Source of the DNA: a virus
Reading direction: 5' to 3' (one strand)
DNA: 23,732 nt
IMG/VR virus record: IMGVR_UViG_3300022818_000042
Span: 1 to 23,732 of that record
Each line of letters starts with the position of its first letter. The stretch's first letter is position 1. Under the pieces are notes generated by a model. It had not been told where the DNA came from, did no database searches, and saw only the letters and a program-made list of their open reading frames with translations. The translations under genes were made by a program, and so were the position numbers. This document shows, in pieces, positions 6,149 through 12,765 of the stretch.

Positions 6149-6703
6149 ATGAATAAAAACTTAATTACAGACTTATTTATTACCGGAATGCTCGTTGTAG
6201 CTTTTACAGGCTGGGACGTGGCACACTCCAAGAATATGTCTATTAAAGCGGCAAATGTACCTTCTGTGAGCCCTACCGCAACGTTAGCACCTACTCCGGC
6301 ACCAATACCACCATGCGTTACTTTTACACCATACGACACGTTAATTGAAAAGTATTTTAAAGATTCTTGTAATGTAAAAAGAATATTGAGATGGGTATCT
6401 ACTGACGGAAAATTATATGGTGAAAATGCTCAATTTATAACCGCAGACGCTGACAGACAAAACCATGATTTAAGTTGGGATCGAGGTTTGATGCGCATAA
6501 ACTCTAATACCTTTGCCGGTTATCTTAAAAGAATGCCTAAACTTATGCATGAAAACGGTTTATATGAATGGAACGATATGCTAGACGTAGAAAAGAATAT
6601 ACGAATGGCAAGTATTATTTACACTTATCAAGGATATTGCGCATGGTACGCTGCACCAAACGACTTGTGTAGTAATAATTATCCGGGGATCAAATCACAA
6701 TGA
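6149..6703 (+). CDS. Membrane-anchored lysozyme/transglycosylase-like protein
   Basis: 184 residues: a short basic N-terminus and one membrane helix (~residues 6-24, ITDLFITGMLVVAFTGW), a Pro/Thr-rich linker (~37-55, SVSPTATLAPTPAPIPP), then a C-terminal domain resembling soluble lytic transglycosylases. Family features are GLMRINSNTF (113-122, the GLMQIN motif), MLDVEKNIRMAS (144-155, the L-x-D-P-x-x-N-I segment) and CAWYAA (164-169). The catalytic Glu, expected in an ESG-like motif after the first helix, is not evident: that place reads WVSTDGK (82-88). The protein may therefore be inactive, bind peptidoglycan only, or use another residue. It sits in the early region, away from any lysis cassette, and its stop overlaps ninG as ATGA. 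Confidence 0.65.
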   Translation: MNKNLITDLFITGMLVVAFTGWDVAHSKNMSIKAANVPSVSPTATLAPTPAPIPPCVTFTPYDTLIEKYFKDSCNVKRILRWVSTDGKLYGENAQFITADADRQNHDLSWDRGLMRINSNTFAGYLKRMPKLMHENGLYEWNDMLDVEKNIRMASIIYTYQGYCAWYAAPNDLCSNNYPGIKSQ

Positions 6704-7131
6704 TTATATCTAAACCAAAAAAAATAACTTTAAGTAAGACTAAAGCAAAAGCTTGGTCGGCTTTTAGTATTTTTATTCGTACAAGAGACGCTTTCAAGAC
6801 AACCGGAACACTTGACAAAGCCTTGTGTGTTACTTGTGAAAGACGATATCCAATTAAAAAAATTGGAGGATTACAAGCTGGTCATTTCATTCAAGGTCGC
6901 CATCCGTCAGTGTTATTTGACGAGAGAAATTGCCACGCACAATGTTACGGTTGCAACGTGATGAAAAAAGGCAATATGGTTAAGTATTACAAATTTATGC
7001 TTAAAAATTATGGACAAGAGGTAATAGATGAGCTTGAATTACTCGACACCAAACTTACATTTTTATCTGCCGGTGATTATTTAGACATATACGAAACATA
7101 TAAGTTCAAACTTGGTGAATTAACATTATGA
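6700..7131 (+). CDS. NinG/Rap-like recombination protein
   Basis: 143 residues resembling lambda NinG (Rap), which helps phage recombination by cutting branched DNA such as Holliday junctions and D-loops. Visible features are an N-terminal KAKAWSAFSIFIRTRD helix, the zinc pair C43-x2-C46 (CVTCERR), H62 in LQAGHFIQGRHPS, and the cluster NCHAQCYGCNV with C78, C82 and C85. This Cys/His layout is characteristic of NinG and of related HNH-type metal sites. The length is shorter than lambda NinG (about 200 residues), mainly at the N-terminus. It overlaps both neighbours by ATGA, showing a continuous early operon. Confidence 0.8.
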   Translation: MIISKPKKITLSKTKAKAWSAFSIFIRTRDAFKTTGTLDKALCVTCERRYPIKKIGGLQAGHFIQGRHPSVLFDERNCHAQCYGCNVMKKGNMVKYYKFMLKNYGQEVIDELELLDTKLTFLSAGDYLDIYETYKFKLGELTL

Positions 7132-7238
7132 AAAGATTTACAGATTGGTGGATTGGGAACGAAGAAACAATTAGTATGTATATTGGAGTTTTTATGACTG
7201 GTATTGCGATTGGTTTTTTGATAGAGAAACTTAGATGA
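7128..7238 (+). CDS. Tiny single-pass membrane protein, 36 aa
   Basis: The ATG at 7128 overlaps the ninG-like stop (ATGA), and the frame ends with TGA at 7236-7238, itself overlapping the next ATG. The product has a charged N-terminus (MKRFTDWWIGNEE), one hydrophobic helix (YIGVFMTGIAIGFLI) and a basic end (EKLR). That the ATGA overlap is kept on both sides argues that it is translated. It could be a holin-like or membrane-effector peptide, but no family is recognised. Confidence 0.5.
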   Translation: MKRFTDWWIGNEETISMYIGVFMTGIAIGFLIEKLR

Positions 7239-7372
7239 TTAAAAGATTTCTACATATATTTGGAATACATAAATGGAGTGATTGGTATCCTGGTCAAGAT
7301 TACGACATTCGTTATAAGTGGCGTACCTGTTGGCTTTGTGACAAGACAGAAGAAGAATACTTAAATGATTAA
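7235..7372 (+). CDS. Small hypothetical protein, 45 aa
   Basis: Starts at 7235 by ATGA overlap and ends with TAA at 7370-7372. It is rich in Trp and Tyr (HKWSDWYPGQDYDIRYKW) with one CxxC pair near the end (CWLC). It is probably a small single-knuckle protein of unknown role. The frame fits exactly between two other overlapping genes, which is the main evidence that it is real. Confidence 0.45.
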   Translation: MIKRFLHIFGIHKWSDWYPGQDYDIRYKWRTCWLCDKTEEEYLND

Positions 7373-7748
7373 AATGAAACATAAATTTATAGGAGTATTT
7401 ACAACAGATGGTAGTAAATGGTGTGAAATCCACGATAAGTTTGAATTAGTTAAGACTGTAAAGACACATAAATCTAAAATGACAAACAAACAAATACAAA
7501 AAATGAAAATTGAAAATATCTATGTAGCTCACGGAAACATAACTCACCCAATGGGAGCTAAGTGTAAATTCTGTGACAAACTTAAAAAAGAAAGTGAACC
7601 TGTTATTGAAATGTTGAATCAAGCCTTAAAAATGCAAAGATTAAGTTATGTAAAGAAAGTGGAGAGTTTAAAAGAACATGAAGGCTTTATTGTAATAACG
7701 AAAAAACAACTTTTACAATTACTAGAGTTAGAACATAAAATAGAATGA
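7365..7748 (+). CDS. Hypothetical protein with one CxxC, 127 aa
   Basis: The start is ATG 7365 (overlapping the previous gene by 8 bases) or ATG 7374 three codons later; no SD favours either. Residues ~1-60 are beta-rich (HKFIGVFTTDGSKWCEIHDK), then a HGNITHPMGAKCKFCDKLKK segment with a CxxC and His, then a helical, charged C-terminal half ending LLQLLELEHKIE. This may be a metal-binding plus coiled-coil design. I do not recognise the family. Confidence 0.6.
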   Translation: MIKMKHKFIGVFTTDGSKWCEIHDKFELVKTVKTHKSKMTNKQIQKMKIENIYVAHGNITHPMGAKCKFCDKLKKESEPVIEMLNQALKMQRLSYVKKVESLKEHEGFIVITKKQLLQLLELEHKIE

Positions 7749-7751
7749 AGC

Positions 7752-7940
7752 ATGGAGAGAATAAATAGATCACAAGATGAAAATCTATACCAGCCAAAGA
7801 TTGTCTCAGACCAAATAAGGAAACTGTACCAGGTGAAACTGGATACCGGAGTACCTCTTACAGTCATGGTTTATAAAGCAATAGGGGAGTATTTAGAAAA
7901 GTACGAAACAGAAAATGATAGAAAGATTAATCGGGGTTGA
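7752..7940 (+). CDS. Ribbon-helix-helix-like small protein
   Basis: 62 residues. The segment from ~16 to 52 (KIVSDQIRKLYQVKLDTGVP, then LTVMVYKAIGEYLEKYE) fits the CopG/Arc-type RHH pattern: a short strand, an amphipathic helix, G-x-P turn, and a second helix ending in EYLEKYE. RHH proteins act as dimeric DNA-binding regulators or antitoxins. Its 3' end overlaps the metalloprotease gene by 26 bases, a spacing seen in regulator/effector pairs, but the partner here is not a known toxin. TAGAAT lies five bases before the ATG; without a good -35 I do not call a promoter. Confidence 0.6.
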   Translation: MERINRSQDENLYQPKIVSDQIRKLYQVKLDTGVPLTVMVYKAIGEYLEKYETENDRKINRG

Positions 7941-8748
7941 CGTAAAGCCGGCTCTACAAAAACACCAGGAAAATGCGAATTGGGAGTACCGTGAGGAAGC
8001 TGCGTTCTGGTACGACATCAGTAAAGAGATGGACAATCGTTTCTTTAATGGGCTAGTCTATCCGGATGGCAAAAAAGTCCCAGCTCCTGTAATAGCTTTT
8101 GACGACCTCCGCAATAAAAACACTTTAGCTTGCTACGACTTATACCCGGATGGTTACGGGATAATCGGAAAGATAACTTTAAACACTGAACACTACATCG
8201 AAAAGGATGGGAAAAAGGAATGGAGGTTGGGGAAGTATTCCCAGGGTGAGACACTTTTGCACGAGTACGTTCATCTTTGGCAACAGATCGGCAGGGGGAA
8301 AGACCCGTATACATCTAAAAAAGGGAGAGACAGTCATAACAAAGAATTTGTAGCGTTTGCCGAACAGTTAGGTATCCACCCCATGCCGGTGATCGGGTGT
8401 CATACAAGGATTGCTACAGCCGGCAGCCCGATTGATATTCTTTTAAAAGAGAGAGGAATCTTTCCGCCTGAGAAAGCCTACACACGAACAGATAACGAAA
8501 AAATCAGTTGGGCTGATTGGCTAATTATTATCGGTGGCGGAGAAAAACCAAAAGGCAGATCAAGTTTAAACAACTGGGTTTGCCCGGAGTGTAAAATTCA
8601 CGCCCGAATGGGGATCAAAGGTAATCCTGAAATAATTCACGATCCGTGCAGCCAAAAAAAAGGAGAAAAGGTATTCTTTGTCAGAGCACAAGAGGGCACA
8701 CATCAGACAATTTATAAAGCTGAGAGGAATACGATACCTAAAACATAA
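7915..8748 (+). CDS. SprT-like zinc metalloprotease domain protein
   Basis: 277 residues. The active-site helix LLHEYVHLWQ gives H116-E117-x2-H120, and a downstream H141 in DSHNKEF is the likely third zinc ligand, as in the SprT/Spartan (WSS1-like) family. A preceding segment with FFNGLVYP and PAPVIAF matches the family's N-terminal strands. The C-terminal region has a zinc-ribbon-like CPEC (C223, C226) with a third Cys at 245 in HDPC. SprT-like enzymes in eukaryotes cut DNA-protein crosslinks; the role of bacterial and phage members is not settled. It overlaps the RHH gene by 26 bases. Moderate Lys/Glu content and full motifs suggest an active enzyme. Confidence 0.8.
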   Translation: MIERLIGVDVKPALQKHQENANWEYREEAAFWYDISKEMDNRFFNGLVYPDGKKVPAPVIAFDDLRNKNTLACYDLYPDGYGIIGKITLNTEHYIEKDGKKEWRLGKYSQGETLLHEYVHLWQQIGRGKDPYTSKKGRDSHNKEFVAFAEQLGIHPMPVIGCHTRIATAGSPIDILLKERGIFPPEKAYTRTDNEKISWADWLIIIGGGEKPKGRSSLNNWVCPECKIHARMGIKGNPEIIHDPCSQKKGEKVFFVRAQEGTHQTIYKAERNTIPKT

Positions 8749-8750
8749 AC

Positions 8751-8972
8751 ATGACTTGTGAATTTTGTCCAAATAAGATTTGCTACAACTTTGGAAATGG
8801 TTTAGTCAGTGTTGATAAAAACGAGGAAGTATCTTTCAACTTTAAACAAACCATCGATGAATGTAAAGATGCAATGGAAATGGAAGCAGAAGACGAAGCC
8901 CTAAGGATCATCGAAAATACGCCAGAAGATCAAGAACCAGACAATCCGTTTTACTACGAGGATAACTTCTAA
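8751..8972 (+). CDS. Acidic hypothetical protein with N-terminal cysteines
   Basis: 73 residues. The N-terminus MTCEFCPNKIC has a CxxC plus a third Cys, and the remainder is strongly acidic (ECKDAMEMEAEDEALRIIEN, ending in YYEDNF). Small acidic proteins of phages may mimic DNA or bind basic host proteins, but there is no specific match. It is two bases downstream of the metalloprotease stop and its TAA overlaps the stop of the convergent methyltransferase gene by two bases, so no terminator separates the opposing transcripts. Confidence 0.55.
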   Translation: MTCEFCPNKICYNFGNGLVSVDKNEEVSFNFKQTIDECKDAMEMEAEDEALRIIENTPEDQEPDNPFYYEDNF

Positions 8973-9544
8973 GGATTGTAAATGCTTTTCCTTGGTACAT
9001 AAGTCTCGGTTTGATCGCCCCAACTGCACCAACCCTCACGGGGTATACGGGCAAACAGTTCAAGGTAAGGCCCAGGTGAACACTGTTCAATAATTGGATA
9101 GAGTTCATCAGGCTTTCGGGAATGTTCACGCTTACGAGTAGAGATAATATTCGGCATTGATCTACCTGGTTGAAGAGTACGCATACTTCCTCTCACACCA
9201 AAGAGAACTATCTCGGTAACATTACGGAAATAGAAACCTACACCACGTCTATCGGGTCCACCATCTTTGCGAATCTTATACCAGATGATATTAGTTTTAT
9301 AGGTGAATCCCCAGGTCTTCATTACCTCAAGACCGAGACTGACTAAAGCATTCGGCACCCAAAGATATAAATGGGATTTGGAATCAGCAATACTTGCAAC
9401 AGGAAAATTGATGATGTCTTCATTGGTCATGGTTTGATACCGATAAAGACGTTTGTGTTCTGGAGCAATCTTTCCAGTACGGTTATCGAATTTCCATGGT
9501 GGATCAACCAATATTGTTGAAAATTTGCCTTCGGGTAAGTCCAC
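8969..9544 (-). CDS. MT-A70 family DNA adenine methyltransferase
   Basis: 191 residues, an N6-adenine methyltransferase of the MT-A70 (beta-type) class that transfers methyl from SAM to adenine in DNA. The catalytic motif D14-P-P-W17 lies in ILVDPPWKFD. Other family segments are HLYLWVPNALVSLGLEVMKT, WGFTYKTNIIWYK, NVTEIVLFGVRG, and the C-terminal KPDELYPIIE and YLELFAR (SAM-binding). The start is GTG 9544 with AGAGG seven bases upstream. The GTG overlaps the TAG of the endonuclease gene by one base, so the pair is co-translated. As partner of a restriction endonuclease it would protect the recognition site; the target sequence cannot be read from the protein. Confidence 0.9.
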   Translation of the reverse strand: MDLPEGKFSTILVDPPWKFDNRTGKIAPEHKRLYRYQTMTNEDIINFPVASIADSKSHLYLWVPNALVSLGLEVMKTWGFTYKTNIIWYKIRKDGGPDRRGVGFYFRNVTEIVLFGVRGSMRTLQPGRSMPNIISTRKREHSRKPDELYPIIEQCSPGPYLELFARIPREGWCSWGDQTETYVPRKSIYNP

Positions 9545-10140
9545 TATTCATCCTCTACAAACAAACTTGATTTGATACCGAATACCATTACAGGACAACC
9601 ACCACCCCCACCACCTTCCAACCGATTCTTAATGTGGCGCATGTGTGTGGTGTTTTGGCCATATTTAGCACCAATTTCTCTACCGAAAGAATTAAATAGA
9701 GATTGAAGCTCATCTGTTCTAGTTATTATAACCCCAACTGAGATAACCCGTAAGTCAAAAAGTAAACGAAAATTGTTTAAATCTCGATCAAAGAATGGGT
9801 CTTTGTTATTCCATTCAACTTCGACACCGATGTGATTTTTATATTCATCGACTTTATGTGTTGGGGAGTGGATTGTGTTTCCATCGACATCGATGCTGGT
9901 TTGAAATTGTCTTTCTTCCCAACCACGGCTTGTGAAAGCGGTGTCAATGAATTGGGCTAAGTCAGTCTTTCTACCACCTTTGTTTATTATGTAACTTTTT
10001 CTCAAACGGAAGACATTTAAAATATCCATGATGTCAGTCCATTCGTCAGGGAAGTCTTTATATAGGATAGCCGAAGCGTGTCTCCATTCGTGAACTTCAT
10101 AATTCTCTCGGATAAACTGAGGAACATCAATGAGTGCCAC
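9544..10140 (-). CDS. BglII-family type II restriction endonuclease
   Basis: Likely a DNA endonuclease of the BglII fold. The key segment is GVEVEWNNKDPFFDRDLNNF followed by FDLRVISVGVIITR, the conserved core of that family. Counting from the longest frame, D103, E112 and E114 reproduce the BglII active-site spacing (D84, E93, Q95), with Glu instead of the Gln. A six-Gly run precedes the C-terminal strand. The GTG at 10140 is chosen because GGAGGG lies four bases upstream; an in-frame GTG at 10155 would overlap that SD. The product is ~198 residues. It is transcribed ahead of the methyltransferase on the minus strand, against the flanking early and late genes, as a self-contained restriction-modification cassette. 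Confidence 0.8.
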   Translation of the reverse strand: MALIDVPQFIRENYEVHEWRHASAILYKDFPDEWTDIMDILNVFRLRKSYIINKGGRKTDLAQFIDTAFTSRGWEERQFQTSIDVDGNTIHSPTHKVDEYKNHIGVEVEWNNKDPFFDRDLNNFRLLFDLRVISVGVIITRTDELQSLFNSFGREIGAKYGQNTTHMRHIKNRLEGGGGGGCPVMVFGIKSSLFVEDE

Positions 10141-10205
10141 ATTACCCTCCGCCACTTAAGATTTTAAAATCATATTGTAAGCGGAATTTGATTACTTGAC
10201 TGTAT

Positions 10206-10234
10206 TTGCTATCGCCAACTGGTTACTCTATAAT
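10206..10234 (+). promoter_or_regulatory. Promoter of the HNH-terminase operon, leaderless
   Basis: TTGCTA (10206-10211), 17-base spacer, perfect TATAAT (10229-10234). The expected start is 10241, exactly the A of the HNH gene ATG. It starts plus-strand transcription just beyond the divergent restriction-modification cassette. Confidence 0.7.
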
Positions 10235-10240
10235 CATGAT

Positions 10241-10567
10241 ATGGGGGAAAAACAATATAAATCTTCACTTGAACAACGAAACTATATGAAGTTGTGGCAG
10301 GAGAGAAATCGGGAATATCGAACAGAATATCATAGGAATTATCGCAAAACTAAAAATGGGAAATTAGCAACATATCGGGCAAGAGATAAATATGAATTGT
10401 TACATCCAGAAAGAAGAAGAGCATGGAGAGAAGCCGCAAAAATAGAGAATAAACCCTGCGAAGTTTGTGGGGTATTTCCATCACATAGACATCATCCCGA
10501 TGTTAGCCAACCATTAAACATTGTCTTTCTTTGTCCTTTACATCATAGACAAATTCACCTATCTTGA
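10241..10567 (+). CDS. HNH endonuclease-like protein
   Basis: 108 residues: a basic, Tyr/Arg-rich helical N-terminal half (YRTEYHRNYRKTKNGK) and a C-terminal zinc HNH module with C73-x2-C76 (CEVCG), H84/H85 (SHRHHPD), N93 and C98-x2-H101-H102 (LCPLHHRQIH). HNH proteins commonly sit beside terminase genes and assist DNA cleavage during packaging, or act as homing nucleases. The adjacent small and large terminase genes favour the packaging role. The ATG at 10241 is chosen over the upstream ATG at 10196, which lies in front of the promoter, because it coincides with the predicted transcription start. Confidence 0.8.
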   Translation: MGEKQYKSSLEQRNYMKLWQERNREYRTEYHRNYRKTKNGKLATYRARDKYELLHPERRRAWREAAKIENKPCEVCGVFPSHRHHPDVSQPLNIVFLCPLHHRQIHLS

Positions 10568-10589
10568 CAGTTATGCTAAACTGCAATCA

Positions 10590-11015
10590 ATGTCGACACT
10601 GAAACAAAAGAAAGCTTCAAAATTGGTAGAAATTGGTAGAACACTAGGCGAGGTGATGGTTGAGGCCGGTTATTCACCAAACACAGCAAAAGCTCCTACT
10701 AAACTAACTAATTCAAAAGGGTGGATAGAACTAATGGATAAGTATTTACCGGATGATGAGGTATTAGCTGAACATCAAAAAGGATTACACGCTACCAAAC
10801 CTATTGGCGCATTAGTTATCATTAAAAAGGATGGAGAGAGAGAAGTTATATATAAAGATAACGAGGGGGTAATTGAAGTTGACGATACGCCCACTAGACT
10901 TAAAGCAGTGGAGTTAGCTTACAAAGTGAAAGGTAAGATGAAAGAGGTAAGTGTTAATCAACAATTTAACTTTGGGAAGGTTTTACAAGATGAACGAAAA
11001 GAATTTGCAATATAA
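10590..11015 (+). CDS. Terminase small subunit-like protein
   Basis: 141 residues from ATG 10590. The N-terminal half contains a helix-turn-helix typical of small terminases (KLVEIGRTLGEVMVEAGYSP followed by NTAKAPTKLTNSKGWIELMD), which would bind phage DNA at the packaging site. The middle is a beta-rich segment (ALVIIKKDGEREVIYKD), and the C-terminus has a short helical part (LKAVELAYKVKGKM). It lies directly before the large terminase, overlapping it by 26 bases, and 22 bases after the HNH gene. An upstream ATG at 10521 would run through the HNH gene and is rejected. Confidence 0.75.
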   Translation: MSTLKQKKASKLVEIGRTLGEVMVEAGYSPNTAKAPTKLTNSKGWIELMDKYLPDDEVLAEHQKGLHATKPIGALVIIKKDGEREVIYKDNEGVIEVDDTPTRLKAVELAYKVKGKMKEVSVNQQFNFGKVLQDERKEFAI

Positions 11016-11796
11016 AAGATTTATCGAAACTAGATTTAATATCGTCAACAAACAGGCCGAGATAGTTCCCTTCACCTTAAATAAAACACAAGAAAAGTAT
11101 CTTTTAGAAGATTACACCGGCAGGGATGTAATCCTTAAAGCCCGACAACAAGGATTTTCCTCACTTATACTAGCCATGTTTACAGCAGATTTTATACTTA
11201 AGGACAATCAACGAAACGTAATTGTGGCTGATATATCAGACAACGCTTCAGAATTATTAGATAGAGTCAAATCTTACATAAAGAGTTATGAAGAGATCAA
11301 GGGAATCAAAGTACCCTTGAAATACAATTCCAAATATGAATTGTTTAATGAGGCGACTAATTCACGATACACAATAGGAACTGCTGACAATGTTGACTTT
11401 GGAAGAAGTAAGACTATAACCAATCTTCATTTGTCGGAGGCGGCTTTCTATGGAAATTTAAACAAGATGTTTTCAGGATCAATGCAGGCAGTAGTTGAAA
11501 CGGGAAGGATAATTTTAGAAACTACAGCCAATGGTTATGGATACTTTAAAAGTTTCTGGGATGAATGTAAGTTGGGTGACAGGCCGTTCAAACCACTGTT
11601 TTATAAAGCGAGTGATTTTTATTCCCCGGAGTTTCTGGCTAATAAAAGACTTGAGTTAAAAGAGTTGTATCCTCAAGAATATCCCGAAACAGACATGGAA
11701 GCATTCTTAAGTTCAGGAGAGATGTTCTTTAATAGTGAAAGTCTTAAATGGTATCTGGATAGTAGTAAAAAACCCAATTATGTTCAGACAATTTAG
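10990..11796 (+). CDS. Terminase large subunit, ATPase part (frame ends early)
   Basis: 268 residues, the packaging motor ATPase that pumps DNA into the prohead. Walker A variant K50-ARQQGFSS58, Walker B region ITNLHLSEAAF with E150, and coupling motif LETTANG (~177-183) are all visible. The frame stops at TAG 11794-11796 before the nuclease domain, which continues in the +1 frame. The overlap contains a six-A run (11767-11772) followed by CCC: removing one A would restore a single ~480-residue terminase. It may be a true mutation, a sequencing or assembly homopolymer error, or a programmed +1 frameshift. The ATG at 10990 is preferred over an upstream ATG at 10951; it overlaps the small terminase and has no SD. 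Confidence 0.85.
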   Translation: MNEKNLQYKRFIETRFNIVNKQAEIVPFTLNKTQEKYLLEDYTGRDVILKARQQGFSSLILAMFTADFILKDNQRNVIVADISDNASELLDRVKSYIKSYEEIKGIKVPLKYNSKYELFNEATNSRYTIGTADNVDFGRSKTITNLHLSEAAFYGNLNKMFSGSMQAVVETGRIILETTANGYGYFKSFWDECKLGDRPFKPLFYKASDFYSPEFLANKRLELKELYPQEYPETDMEAFLSSGEMFFNSESLKWYLDSSKKPNYVQTI

Positions 11797-12421
11797 AGAG
11801 TTTGAAAGAGATGAATTTATAGTTGTAGCCGCAGATACTTCAAGCGGTCTGGGAGATTATTGTGCGGCACAGTTTATCAGTAAGACCAAGATAGACGTTC
11901 CTTTGGTTTATCATTCAAAGACAATCGCAACCGAGATGACTAACATGCTCTATCCGGCACTTGAAAAGATATTTGATATCACAGGAATTAAACCTGTTGT
12001 TGCTTATGAGAGGAACGCCGGGGGAACATTTGAAATAGAAAGACTTGGAAGCATGAATAGATTGGGGAAGTTTACTATGTTCCAAATGCCGACAATGGGA
12101 CAGATAAACCCGTCCGATCCTGTTAAATATGGTTGGGATACGAACACAGCCACAAGACCAGCAATGTTATCTCAATTAAAAGAAGCGATTGATAAAAGAC
12201 TTCTTAAACTCTATGACAAAGTAACCATTGAGGAAATGTATTCATTTATTGTAACCCGAACCAGTGTGAATGTTAAAGCCCAAGCAGAACAAGGATGTCA
12301 TGACGACTTGGTAATGAGTTTGGCGATAGCATGGCAAATGTATCAGATATGTAATACACCGGATAGTACAGAAATACCCTCTCTTTCTAAAAACTTATTT
12401 GAACCAGGAGGATTTTATTGA
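11780..12421 (+). CDS. Terminase large subunit, nuclease part
   Basis: 213 residues if begun at ATG 11780; open upstream to the frameshift region near 11767. It is the RNase H-like endonuclease domain that cuts concatemeric phage DNA. Acidic catalytic residues are placed as in TerL nucleases: D19 in VVAADTSSG, E77 in VAYERNAGG, and D175/D176 in CHDDLVMSLAIAW. ATG 11780 has no SD, so independent start is possible but weak; normal TerL is a single chain. Its TGA shares one base with the next gene's ATG. Key residues look intact, so if the split is an error the enzyme is functional. Confidence 0.85.
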   Translation: MFRQFREFERDEFIVVAADTSSGLGDYCAAQFISKTKIDVPLVYHSKTIATEMTNMLYPALEKIFDITGIKPVVAYERNAGGTFEIERLGSMNRLGKFTMFQMPTMGQINPSDPVKYGWDTNTATRPAMLSQLKEAIDKRLLKLYDKVTIEEMYSFIVTRTSVNVKAQAEQGCHDDLVMSLAIAWQMYQICNTPDSTEIPSLSKNLFEPGGFY

Positions 12422-12762
12422 TGGATATATCAGAACACAACTTACCACCTTTTAGTGAACTGGAGAAAATAATAGAAACCCAGAAGTATGGTTCTGTATC
12501 TGCTTCATTTGAAATTTATCAAGGTAAGATTGTTGCTATTCAGGGAAATCAAGTCACGCATTTGAGATTCAAAGACGACAGAAATACAGATGCCACCTCT
12601 GTTATATTAACTGAGATTAAAGATATGCACACTGGAAAGAAATCTGGTAATTTTACATTTACTATTAAGTTTGGAGAGGGTGAAATAAAAGACTTATTTA
12701 TTTATAGAAACTTAAACAGATCCTATCCAATTGACAAAGGTCTGACAAGTGATATAAGATAA
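12421..12762 (+). CDS. Hypothetical protein, weak DUF2292-like N-terminus
   Basis: 113 residues. The region YGSVSASFEIYQGKIVAIQ resembles small DUF2292-type proteins (YGSV, strand, DGKIV, strand), and the rest is beta-rich (SGNFTFTIKFGEGEIKDLFI). Function is unknown. This is one of the few plus-strand phage genes with a clear SD: AGGAGG nine bases before ATG 12421, six before an alternative TTG at 12418. It lies between large terminase and portal. Its last ~30 bases also contain the -35 and -10 boxes of the promoter driving the conserved RNA element that follows. Confidence 0.6.
   Translation: MDISEHNLPPFSELEKIIETQKYGSVSASFEIYQGKIVAIQGNQVTHLRFKDDRNTDATSVILTEIKDMHTGKKSGNFTFTIKFGEGEIKDLFIYRNLNRSYPIDKGLTSDIR
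12731..12759 (+). promoter_or_regulatory. Promoter of conserved RNA element copy 1
   Basis: TTGACA at 12731-12736 is followed by overlapping -10 choices: TATAAG (12753-12758, 16-base spacer) or ATAAGA (12754-12759, 17-base spacer). The predicted start is at about 12766, the A of AGTCCGAGAGC, matching the start point predicted for copy 2 at 23085. Confidence 0.6.
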
Positions 12763-12765
12763 TAC

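Noticed and set aside
9596-9616. Gly-codon tract in the endonuclease as a phase-variable repeat
   Set aside because: The codons are mixed GGN triplets without a perfect tandem unit or long homopolymer, so slippage is unlikely.
10564-10592. TTGACA upstream of the small terminase as a promoter
   Set aside because: No -10 box lies at 16-18 bases; the hexamer that fits the spacing overlaps the ATG, and the operon promoter at 10206 is sufficient.
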